From Rhodospirillaceae bacterium (GTDB lineage Bacteria > Pseudomonadota > Alphaproteobacteria > Rhodospirillales > 2-02-FULL-58-16), in the NCBI GenBank assembly GCA_030623425.1, contig JAUXMA010000121.1, positions 1 through 5,881 on the forward strand: a stretch of DNA of 5,881 nt. Reading direction: 5' to 3'. The notes below the pieces were generated by a model. That model did not search any database, was not told the origin of the DNA, and was given only the letters and a program-made list of their open reading frames with translations. The translations under genes were made by a program, and so were the position numbers. How positions within the stretch are numbered: position 1 is the stretch's first letter; the number at the start of each line of letters is the position of its first letter. Shown piece after piece: positions 1 through 4,528 of this stretch.

Positions 1-41
1 ATCTGGCAACCGTAAGTCTTGATGTGAAGTTTTTTCGCCAA
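1..41 (-). CDS. miaB: MiaB, tRNA-2-methylthio-N6-dimethylallyladenosine synthase (5' end only)
   Basis: Reading leftward from position 41, the frame gives M(TTG)AKKLHIKTYGCQ and then leaves the window. The KKLxIKTYGCQ string is the hallmark N-terminus of MiaB. Its Cys (codon at 8-6) is the first ligand of the auxiliary [4Fe-4S] cluster in the UPF0004 domain. MiaB is a cytosolic radical-SAM enzyme that adds the 2-methylthio group to i6A37 of tRNAs reading UNN codons. An in-frame TGA lies seven codons upstream (62-60) and TTG is the only standard start between it and the conserved sequence, so TTG is very likely the true start. I see no good Shine-Dalgarno before it. It lies downstream of fur on the same strand, 221 bases away, an order I recall as common in Alphaproteobacteria. 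Only 13 codons are visible; identity rests on that short motif plus the neighbourhood. Confidence 0.85.
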   Translation of the reverse strand, partial: MAKKLHIKTYGCQ

Positions 42-107
42 GGTCGCTATGCTACCGCGTCAGCCAGCCGGCAGGCCGAACAGGCAAGGAACCCATCGCG
101 GCTGCGT

Positions 108-124
108 CCCATGGTTTGCATGGG
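108..124. repeat. Perfect 6-bp inverted repeat upstream of miaB
   Basis: The sequence CCCATG-GTTTG-CATGGG is a perfect inverted repeat with a 5-base spacer. It ends 67 bases upstream of the miaB start. In a transcript reading leftward it would form a small hairpin in the miaB leader. It could equally be a protein-binding site or chance. No T-run follows, so it is not a typical intrinsic terminator for fur. Confidence 0.4.
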
Positions 125-200
125 CTGTATTGATCATTCGCCCGGCCGACTTCTCCGAACCTCCGAAAGAGTTCGCGAATGCTTACGTTATCCTCGCCAG

Positions 201-228
201 ACCGTAACATGCCGACTCCAGGAGTCAA
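201..228 (-). promoter_or_regulatory. Weak candidate promoter for miaB
   Basis: On the leftward strand, TTGACT (228-223) is followed after 16 bases by TACGGT (206-201). The -35 matches consensus well and the -10 poorly. It would give an untranslated leader of about 150 bases before the miaB TTG. A perfect palindrome, GACTCC-A-GGAGTC (214-226), overlaps the -35 box and could be an operator. The alternative is read-through from fur with no promoter here. The gap 42-262 otherwise holds no gene I can support. Confidence 0.22.
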
Positions 229-262
229 GCGGTGGCCGCGGGATGGAAAGGGCTGTCATCAC

Positions 263-700
263 CTATTTCTTTTTTTTTCCCTTACCGCCGGCGAGGGGAA
301 CGCCAAATAGCTCCAGTTTGTGGCCGATCAGCTTGTAGCCGTATTCCTTGGCGACTTTTTCCTGCAAGCCTTCAATGGCGTCGCTTTGAAATTCAATGAC
401 CTTGCCGGATTGGATGTCTATCAGATGATCATGGTGATCGTCGGTGGCTTCTTCATAGTGCGCCCGACCGCTTCCGAAATCCAGTCGTTCCAGGATGTCG
501 GCTTCCTCGAACAGGCGCACGGTGCGGTAAACGGTGGCTATGCTGATGCCCGGATCCATTTTTACGGACCGCCGGTAGACCTCCTCGACATCGGGATGGT
601 CGGTGGATTCGGAAAGAACGCGGGCGATGATCCGGCGCTGCTCGGTCATCTTCAAGCCTTTGTCGATGCAAAGCTGTTCTATTCTAGATAGCCGCGACAT
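263..700 (-). CDS. fur: Ferric uptake regulator (Fur family)
   Basis: A 145-residue metal-responsive DNA-binding repressor, cytosolic and dimeric in known members. The N-terminal half is a winged helix with the recognition-helix string ATVYRTV (55-61); the C-terminal half is the dimerisation and metal domain. By register with E. coli Fur (offset about +2), both regulatory metal sites are complete: H35, E83, H90, H92 and H89, D91, E110, H127. The CxxC that binds structural zinc in E. coli Fur is absent (I94 and Q97 at those places), which is usual for alphaproteobacterial Fur. These residues favour Fur, or the manganese-sensing Mur branch, over Irr or Zur; sequence alone does not separate iron from manganese sensing. 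The protein ends in a lysine-rich tail (GKGKKKK) encoded across a 9-base homopolymer (T270-T278 on the given strand). It follows mucR by 71 bases on the same strand. The Shine-Dalgarno before the ATG is weak. Confidence 0.94.
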   Translation of the reverse strand: MSRLSRIEQLCIDKGLKMTEQRRIIARVLSESTDHPDVEEVYRRSVKMDPGISIATVYRTVRLFEEADILERLDFGSGRAHYEEATDDHHDHLIDIQSGKVIEFQSDAIEGLQEKVAKEYGYKLIGHKLELFGVPLAGGKGKKKK

Positions 701-710
701 GATTACTTTA

Positions 711-728
711 CGGTTCCAGATGGAACGG
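711..728. repeat. Imperfect inverted repeat just upstream of fur, possible operator
   Basis: CGGTTCC-AGAT-GGAACGG is an inverted repeat with 6 of 7 arm positions matching. It lies 11-28 bases upstream of the fur start codon and 37 bases after the mucR stop, so it overlaps the expected ribosome-binding and promoter-proximal region. It could be an autoregulatory operator or a small hairpin in the mucR-fur transcript. It does not match the Fur or Irr box consensus I know. Confidence 0.35.
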
Positions 729-771
729 ACGGCAAAGGCCCGTTAATCCCGACAATTGGCCAGCAAAAAAG

Positions 772-1194
772 TTAGCGCGACTTGCGGCGCCGCTTGCGGG
801 GCTTGGTACCTAAACCGATTTTCTTGGCCAAATTGCTGCGATGCTTGGCGTAGTTGGGGGCCACCATCGGATAGTCCGGCGACAATCCCCAACGTTCCCG
901 GTATTCCTCGGGAGTCATGTCAAAAGACGTCTTGAGATGCCGCTTGAGCATTTTCAGCTTCTTGCCGTCCTCAAGACAAACGAGGTAATCGGGAAAAATC
1001 GACTTCTTGACCGAAACGGCGGGACGCGGACGTTCAGGCACCGCCGGAGCGGTTCCAACCGCCAGCAAAGTCTTGTAAACGTCTTGAATCAACTGGGGCA
1101 GATCGCCAATTGCCACCGAGTTGTTGCCGGCGTGAGCGGCGACGATCTCGGTTGTCAATTCCATCAATTCATAAACACTGGGTTTGTCGCTCAT
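772..1194 (-). CDS. mucR: MucR/Ros-family transcriptional regulator
   Basis: A 140-residue protein of the MucR/Ros family, zinc-finger-like global regulators of surface polysaccharide, motility and cell-cycle genes in Alphaproteobacteria. The N-terminal helical part (about 1-45) matches the family oligomerisation region. The DNA-binding core spans about 66-125, with VCLEDGKKLKMLKRHL (72-87), MTPEEYRERWGL and DYPMVAPNYA, and the protein ends in a strongly basic tail (KPRKRRRKSR). The Ros zinc finger uses C-x2-C and two His. Here only C73 and H86 of those positions are clearly kept; the second Cys is D76 and the last His position is F91. Members with similar changes are known to fold with altered or no zinc binding. 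GGAAAG lies 8 bases before the ATG and is a good ribosome-binding site. It sits upstream of fur on the same strand and is divergent from the TusA-family gene. MucR proteins often bind AT-rich DNA in their own promoters, and the upstream region fits that. Confidence 0.93.
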   Translation of the reverse strand: MSDKPSVYELMELTTEIVAAHAGNNSVAIGDLPQLIQDVYKTLLAVGTAPAVPERPRPAVSVKKSIFPDYLVCLEDGKKLKMLKRHLKTSFDMTPEEYRERWGLSPDYPMVAPNYAKHRSNLAKKIGLGTKPRKRRRKSR

Positions 1195-1204
1195 CTAAAA
1201 TTCT

Positions 1205-1227
1205 TTCCATCTTTTTTTATGATGGAA
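1205..1227. repeat. Perfect 7-bp inverted repeat in the mucR / TusA-gene intergenic region
   Basis: TTCCATC (1205-1211) and GATGGAA (1221-1227) are perfect complements around a 9-base T-rich spacer. The repeat covers the proposed mucR transcription start and ribosome-binding site. In the leftward transcript it could form a hairpin sequestering the GGAAAG ribosome-binding site; as DNA it could be a dimer operator. The same GATGGAA word recurs at 719-725 before fur and at 242-248 after fur. Confidence 0.5.
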
Positions 1228-1230
1228 TAC

Positions 1231-1259
1231 TATATAATTAATATTTCCAACATAAGCAA
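1231..1259 (-). promoter_or_regulatory. Candidate sigma-70 promoter for mucR
   Basis: On the leftward strand TTGCTT (1259-1254) is separated by 17 bases from TATATA (1236-1231). Transcription would start near 1224, about 30 bases before the mucR ATG. This is the most AT-rich stretch of the left half, rich in T-A steps of the kind MucR proteins are reported to bind, so autoregulation is plausible. The region is shared with the divergent TusA-family gene. Confidence 0.45.
1233..1238 (+). promoter_or_regulatory. -10 box for the TusA-family gene
   Basis: TATAAT, a perfect sigma-70 -10 hexamer, lies 30 bases upstream of the rightward ATG at 1269. No good -35 is found 16-18 bases before it, where the sequence is a T-rich run. 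It overlaps the proposed mucR -10 on the other strand, so the two divergent promoters may compete or be co-regulated. Confidence 0.45.
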
Positions 1260-1268
1260 GAACTTCAC

Positions 1269-1544
1269 ATGAAAAAAACATCCAGGAACAATAAGGTTAA
1301 TGAGATCGACTATTCTCTTGATATAACCCCGGAGGTCTGTCCCCTGACGTTCGTCAAAACAAAACTTTTGCTGGAACGGATGTCTCCGGGGCAAGTCGCC
1401 GAGGTGCGTCTCAAAGGCGCCGAACCCTTGGAAAACGTCCCCCGTTCGGTGCGCGAGCACGGTCACACGGTGTTGAGCCTGGAGCCGGAGGATCCGGCGA
1501 AAGGAAAGCAATCGGTTCACCGCCTGTTGATCCGCAAGCAATAA
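1269..1544 (+). CDS. TusA/SirA-family sulfur-carrier protein
   Basis: A 91-residue protein with the single-domain TusA (SirA/YhhP) fold pattern. The Cys-Pro motif C24-P25-L-T-F-V-K30 is followed by a helix (TKLLLERMSPGQ) and a strand region with GAEPLENVPRSVREHGHTV (50-68) and a final strand (HRLLIRK). In E. coli, TusA carries persulfide sulfur on this Cys from IscS, for tRNA 2-thiouridine, molybdenum cofactor and other uses. Many genomes hold several paralogues of unclear role, so I give no symbol. The extra 14 N-terminal residues before the first strand are polar and AT-rich in codons. The ribosome-binding site is weak. It reads opposite to its neighbours and its last 28 bases overlap the end of rimI. 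Its presence among miaB, tsaB and fur suggests a sulfur or tRNA-modification role, but that is inference. Confidence 0.85.
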   Translation: MKKTSRNNKVNEIDYSLDITPEVCPLTFVKTKLLLERMSPGQVAEVRLKGAEPLENVPRSVREHGHTVLSLEPEDPAKGKQSVHRLLIRKQ

Positions 1545-1852
1545 CCGCCGGCGGCGCCCTTTCCGGCGGCGCTTTCCAAAGCCACCGCCATAAGCCGAGC
1601 CGCCCAGCCGGCGCGGCGCCGCCCGGCCGATACGCCCAGGCGGACGATCTCGCATTCGCCACCGGCCGCCCGGCGGAGAATGAAGCCTTGCGGGACGGAG
1701 CTGCAACAGCCAATGAAGCCGAAGGCGCCGGGAGTGTTCATGAAACCGGCGATGGCGGCGCCATCCCATGCCTTGTCGAAACAGGCGCCCAGAAGAGCCG
1801 CTGTGACCTCGGCATGTGCCTTGGAACACGAAACGATGCCGAACGACGTCAT
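1517..1852 (-). pseudogene. rimI: RimI-type ribosomal-protein N-acetyltransferase, C-terminally truncated
   Basis: A 111-residue GNAT-family protein; RimI acetylates the N-terminal Ala of ribosomal protein S18. The N-terminal part is typical (CFDKAW, 24-29; then GFILRRA), and the core strand ECEIVRLGV (66-74) leads into the acetyl-CoA loop R79-R-A-G-W-A84. After helix 3 (about residue 103) the sequence ends as YCLRINRR-stop. The expected next third is missing: the strand LxLEV, the N-x-x-A-x-x-LY motif and the GFxxxxxR-YY tail, including the catalytic Glu and Tyr known in E. coli RimI (about 148 residues). The other two leftward frames across 1230-1544 do not supply them, so a simple frameshift is unlikely. 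The last 28 bases overlap the end of the convergent TusA-family gene. The start ATG overlaps the tsaB stop (ATGA), implying coupled translation. It is probably inactive; a shortened working form or an assembly join cannot be excluded. Confidence 0.75.
1545..1575 (+). terminator. GC-rich hairpin after the TusA-family gene, weak terminator candidate
   Basis: Directly after the TAA stop, CCGCCGG (1545-1551) can pair with CCGGCGG (1563-1569) over an 11-base loop, followed by GC and only three T. The T-run is too short for a strong intrinsic terminator. The same stretch contains a 10-base direct repeat, CCGGCGGCGC, at 1548-1557 and 1563-1572. It also encodes the Ala/Gly-rich end of rimI on the other strand, which may explain the structure. 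Confidence 0.28.
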
Positions 1853-2532
1853 CGCCGGCCGCCGTTCTTCGCCGGGATGGCGGCCGGCGGCCGCAAGTAC
1901 AAGGGAGACGGCGACGCCACCGCCTGCCCCGGACGCCAGCGGCGGGCGGCGATGGCCGCCACCACGGCCGCGTCGGGAAGAGCGGGAGCGGAACTGAGAG
2001 CCGTTTCGATGCCGGATTCGGTCAGCCTTTGCGCCGCCAGCCCGGCGGCATCGCCGGCGATCAACAGCGGCGAACGTGGAATGTCCCGGGCCAGGCCGTC
2101 GGCGGCCAACGCCAGGGGCGGCGACAAGGGTTCGAGGCCGGCCAAGAAAAACTGGGCAAAGAGAATCTCTGTTTTCGAGTTCAAAACCACCAGGACCGTC
2201 CTTGCCTTCCTTTCCGCATCGGGGATTCCGTAAGCCACCGCCTCCAGGGTGGTGACGCCGAGACACGGCAGCGCCGAGGCCAAGGCCATGCCCCGCGCCG
2301 CCGCCAAGCCGACTCGCAGCCCCGTGAACGTCCCCGGGCCAATGGTGACGGCGAGCAGGTCAAGACCGAGAATCCGTTCCCCGGCGGCGGCGAGAACGTC
2401 TTCCACCATTGGCATCAGGGCTTCCGCGTGGCCGCGTGGCATCAATTCGTAGCGCCTTGCGCGGACGCCGCCGTCCCGCCACAAAGCCACCGAACAAGCC
2501 GAAACCGCCGTATCGAGGGCAAGAATCTTCAT
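1849..2532 (-). CDS. tsaB: TsaB, tRNA threonylcarbamoyladenosine (t6A37) biosynthesis protein
   Basis: A 227-residue member of the ASKHA-fold TsaB/YeaZ family. TsaB has no transferase active site of its own; it dimerises with TsaD and, with TsaE, supports transfer of threonylcarbamoyl to A37 of ANN-decoding tRNAs in the cytosol. Family motifs are in order: the N-terminal strand LALDTA (4-9), RGHAEALMPMV (33-43) and the highly conserved GPGTFTGLRVG (65-75). The C-terminal PLYLRPP (210-216) is the usual tail motif. Length is normal. The ATG has AGGCG five bases upstream. It is the first gene of a leftward pair with rimI, overlapping by 4 bases, the classical tsaB-rimI pairing. It is divergent from the dipeptidase gene across a 109-base gap. 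Confidence 0.95.
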   Translation of the reverse strand: MKILALDTAVSACSVALWRDGGVRARRYELMPRGHAEALMPMVEDVLAAAGERILGLDLLAVTIGPGTFTGLRVGLAAARGMALASALPCLGVTTLEAVAYGIPDAERKARTVLVVLNSKTEILFAQFFLAGLEPLSPPLALAADGLARDIPRSPLLIAGDAAGLAAQRLTESGIETALSSAPALPDAAVVAAIAARRWRPGQAVASPSPLYLRPPAAIPAKNGGRR

Positions 2533-2558
2533 TAACGCCTAGTACACTACTTCACCAC

Positions 2559-2586
2559 TTCCGACTTTTTTTCCACGGGTTATACT
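2559..2586 (+). promoter_or_regulatory. Candidate promoter for the D-Ala-D-Ala dipeptidase gene
   Basis: TTCCGA (2559-2564), a 16-base spacer and TATACT (2581-2586) form a modest sigma-70-like promoter with a good -10 and a weak -35. It lies in the 109-base gap between divergent tsaB and the dipeptidase gene. Transcription would begin near 2593, giving a leader of about 50 bases. Confidence 0.38.
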
Positions 2587-2641
2587 GCCTCACGCCGCCG
2601 GCAACGCAAGAGCCTGTTGAAACCGTGCTCGGGTTTTCCCC

Positions 2642-3193
2642 ATGTCCCTTGTCGAAATCACCCCGCAACGCCATGGTGTTTTGCTCGACCTCGTTTATGG
2701 CGGCGAGAACAATTTCACCGGCCGGCCTGTCTACCGGCGGCCGGCGTGTTATCTCCACGCCGAAGCCGAATGCCTGCTCGGACGTGCCGCCGATTTGGCG
2801 GCGGCGCGGGGGCTGAAATTGAAGATTTTCGATGCTTTCCGGCCTTCGGAAGCGCAGTGGATTTTGTGGAATCACAGACCCGATCCGGAGTTCCTGGCGG
2901 ATCCGCGCCGCGGTTCGCCGCACTCGCGCGGGGTCGCCGTCGATTTGACCCTGACCGATCTTTCGGGTCGGGAACTGGAGATGGGTACCGGCTTCGATGC
3001 ATTCACGGTTTTCTCCCGTCACGGCAACTCGTGCGTCTCGGCGCAAGCCCAGGGCAACCGGACTCTTCTCCTCGGCTTGATGAGGTCCGCCGGTTGGGAT
3101 TTCTACCGCCGTGAATGGTGGCATTACCAAGTGTTCGACAGCCGCCGCTATCCCGTGCTCGGCGATTCCGCGTTGCCGGAAGGAATGATGTAA
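2642..3193 (+). CDS. ddpX: D-Ala-D-Ala dipeptidase (VanX/DdpX, peptidase family M15D)
   Basis: A 183-residue zinc dipeptidase that hydrolyses D-alanyl-D-alanine; no signal peptide or membrane segment is seen, so it should be cytoplasmic. Motifs follow VanX: FDAFRP (63-68, with R67 matching the transition-state Arg), S-P-H94-S-R-G-V-A-V-D101, GTGFD (115-119), and E158-W-W-H161. Zinc ligands are predicted as H94, D101 and H161, with E158 as catalytic base; all are present. Length is close to E. coli DdpX (193) and VanX (202). No vanH, vanA-type ligase or vanRS genes are in the window, so a housekeeping role in D-Ala-D-Ala or murein-peptide turnover is more likely than glycopeptide resistance. 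The ATG lacks a clear Shine-Dalgarno, but no better in-frame start is seen. Downstream, 219 bases separate it from the deacetylase start. Confidence 0.93.
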   Translation: MSLVEITPQRHGVLLDLVYGGENNFTGRPVYRRPACYLHAEAECLLGRAADLAAARGLKLKIFDAFRPSEAQWILWNHRPDPEFLADPRRGSPHSRGVAVDLTLTDLSGRELEMGTGFDAFTVFSRHGNSCVSAQAQGNRTLLLGLMRSAGWDFYRREWWHYQVFDSRRYPVLGDSALPEGMM

Positions 3194-3414
3194 AGCAGCG
3201 GCACGGCTTCCGGCACCGGCTGGCCGCTCCAGCCGTAATGGCCGCGGGCTTCGCGGAACAAAATATAGAGCCCGTCTTCGCCGAGGGTTTTCGCCACCTT
3301 GGCCTCCAATGTTGGCGGTTTAAAGGATCGTGTTTGTGGACATCGCACTTGTTCCTCGCTCAAATAAGTGGGAAAAATCTTTTGCGCTAACAAGACCGGA
3401 CATCGCTTCGCCAT
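3148..3414 (-). CDS. Hypothetical short reading frame, possible gene remnant
   Basis: An 88-codon leftward frame between the dipeptidase and deacetylase genes; I do not recognise the product. Its C-terminal half (from about 3300, residues VAKTLGEDGLYILFREARG onward) has coding-like codon use: 28 of 36 codons end in G or C between 3300 and 3193. The first 38 codons do not (18 of 38) and include three CGA and one TTA codon. There is no Shine-Dalgarno before the ATG at 3414. The frame overlaps the end of the dipeptidase gene by 47 bases and starts within the first codon of the deacetylase on the other strand. The uneven codon use suggests the 3' remnant of an older gene that lost its start, or a chance frame. 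No transmembrane segment or known motif is evident. Confidence 0.25.
   Translation of the reverse strand: MAKRCPVLLAQKIFPTYLSEEQVRCPQTRSFKPPTLEAKVAKTLGEDGLYILFREARGHYGWSGQPVPEAVPLLYIIPSGNAESPSTG
3217..3235 (+). terminator. GC-rich hairpin after the dipeptidase gene
   Basis: CGGCTGG-CCGCT-CCAGCCG is a perfect 7-bp stem with a 5-base loop, beginning 24 bases after the dipeptidase stop. No T-run follows, so it is not a textbook intrinsic terminator; it may stabilise the 3' end or pause polymerase. It also lies inside the possible leftward reading frame at 3148-3414. Confidence 0.35.
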
Positions 3415-4441
3415 GTTTTGCCGCCGGAAAATACGGCTCGCCCTTTACGCATTAGCCATTTTTACGGCGGTGGCGCCGCCGGCCCTGGCCGATGCCTCGG
3501 CGGTGGTGTTCATGTATCACCGTTTCGGGGAAACCAGTCTCCCCTCCACCAATATCACCATCGAGCAGTTCGAGGCCCATCTCAAAGAACTCGAAAGCGG
3601 CGCTTATAACGTCCTTTCGCTGCCCGATATCGTCGACGCCTTGCGTCGGGGCGCGTCCCTGCCCGAGCGCACCGTCGGCATCTCGGCCGACGACGCTTAT
3701 CTTTCCGTTTATACGGTGGCTTGGCCAAGGCTGAAAGAGGCCGGTTTCCCCTTTACCCTGTTCGTCGGCACCGAAGCCGTCGACCTGGGACTCAAAAGCT
3801 ACATGAACTGGCGGCAAATCCGCGAGATGGCCGATGCCGGTGTCACCATCGGCCACCATACGGCATCGCATCCGCACATGCCGGCGGCGGCGGCCGGACC
3901 TAATCAGAGCGAACTTGCCGAAGCCACCCGGCGGTTTGTGGAGAAGCTGGGAAGCAAACCCGAGCTCTTCGCTTATCCTTACGGCGAAACCAGCCTGGCG
4001 GTGAGAAAACTGATCATGGAGGCCGGTTTCAGCGCCGCTTTCGGCCAGCATTCCGGGGTCATCGGCGGCGACGGCGATCTTTACTTCCTGCCGCGTTTTT
4101 CGATGAGCGAAAAATACGGCGCTCTTGCCCGCTTCCGCCTGGCCGCGAACGCGCTGCCGCTGACGGTCGCCGAGGTGACCCCTCCCGATCCCCTGATCAC
4201 CGACAACAACCCGCCAGTCATCGGCTTTACGGTCACTGGCGGCATCAAGGGCCTGGAGCGGCTCAACTGTTTCTCCTCGCACGAAGGCAAGGTGCGGGTG
4301 ATCCGCCTGGCCGATACCCGTGTCGAGGTGCGCCTGGGAAAACCCTTGCCCAAAGGACGGACGCGCCTCAACTGCACCTTGCTGGCGGCCGATGGCCGTT
4401 GGCGCTGGCTGGGCCGTCAGTTTTATTTTTCGGCCAGATAG
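3413..4441 (+). CDS. Secreted polysaccharide deacetylase (NodB homology, CE4-like)
   Basis: A 342-residue exported protein. Residues 1-26 form a Sec signal peptide (basic CRRK, hydrophobic core, cleavage after PALA). The catalytic domain follows: VVFMYHRF (31-38), motif 1 ISADDAY with D93-D94 as likely base and metal ligand, motif 2 GHHTASHPH with H149 and H153 as metal ligands, and FAYPYGE (186-192) as motif 3. Motif 1 reads SADD instead of the common TFDD, and motif 3 lacks the usual Arg, as in some PgaB-like members. About 100 further residues, predicted mostly beta, contain C286 and C321, which could form a disulfide in the periplasm. Family members remove N- or O-acetyl groups from peptidoglycan, exopolysaccharide or chitin-like chains; the substrate is unknown. 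An in-frame GTG at 3368 would add 15 residues before the signal peptide, so ATG 3413 is preferred. Confidence 0.9.
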   Translation: MFCRRKIRLALYALAIFTAVAPPALADASAVVFMYHRFGETSLPSTNITIEQFEAHLKELESGAYNVLSLPDIVDALRRGASLPERTVGISADDAYLSVYTVAWPRLKEAGFPFTLFVGTEAVDLGLKSYMNWRQIREMADAGVTIGHHTASHPHMPAAAAGPNQSELAEATRRFVEKLGSKPELFAYPYGETSLAVRKLIMEAGFSAAFGQHSGVIGGDGDLYFLPRFSMSEKYGALARFRLAANALPLTVAEVTPPDPLITDNNPPVIGFTVTGGIKGLERLNCFSSHEGKVRVIRLADTRVEVRLGKPLPKGRTRLNCTLLAADGRWRWLGRQFYFSAR

Positions 4442-4494
4442 CATTCCCCACTCACGTGGAACCGCACCGATCGAACTTGAAATGCTTAGAGCCC

Positions 4495-4521
4495 GTCCGG
4501 GAAGTTATTGAGAAACCGGAC
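4495..4521. terminator. Hairpin between the convergent deacetylase and bax genes
   Basis: GTCCGG (4495-4500) and CCGGAC (4516-4521) are perfect complements around a 15-base loop, in the 87-base gap between two convergent genes. It could end or shield transcripts from both sides, but there is no T-run on either strand, so termination is uncertain. Confidence 0.3.
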
Positions 4522-4528
4522 AAGGTCA

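Noticed and set aside
24..338. A rightward frame over the fur-miaB gap.
   Set aside because: It covers the miaB start and the fur 3' end in antisense and has no motif or ribosome-binding site.
1230..1829. The idea that rimI is only frameshifted, with its missing end in another leftward frame.
   Set aside because: The other two leftward frames here lack the N-x-x-A-x-x-LY and GF...YY motifs; the sequence there is the antisense of an intact TusA-family gene.
1517..2266. A 249-codon leftward frame that contains rimI plus a long N-terminal extension.
   Set aside because: The extension is the antisense shift of tsaB, Arg/Gly-rich and low in complexity; the ATG at 1852 overlapping the tsaB stop gives the normal RimI start.
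1688..2535. Long rightward frames opposite rimI and tsaB.
   Set aside because: Arg/Gly/Pro-rich shadow translations of GC-rich genes on the other strand, with no recognisable domain.
2611..2626. Sequence AGAGCCTGTTGAAACC and the similar AGAGCCCGTCCGGGAA at 4488-4503, which look like ends of IS5-type insertion sequences.
   Set aside because: The two are in the same orientation, so do not form inverted ends; there is no transposase between or near them and no target-site duplication was seen.
3452..4444. A 330-codon leftward frame opposite the deacetylase.
   Set aside because: It mirrors the deacetylase codons; the rightward frame has a signal peptide and NodB motifs, while this one has no family features.
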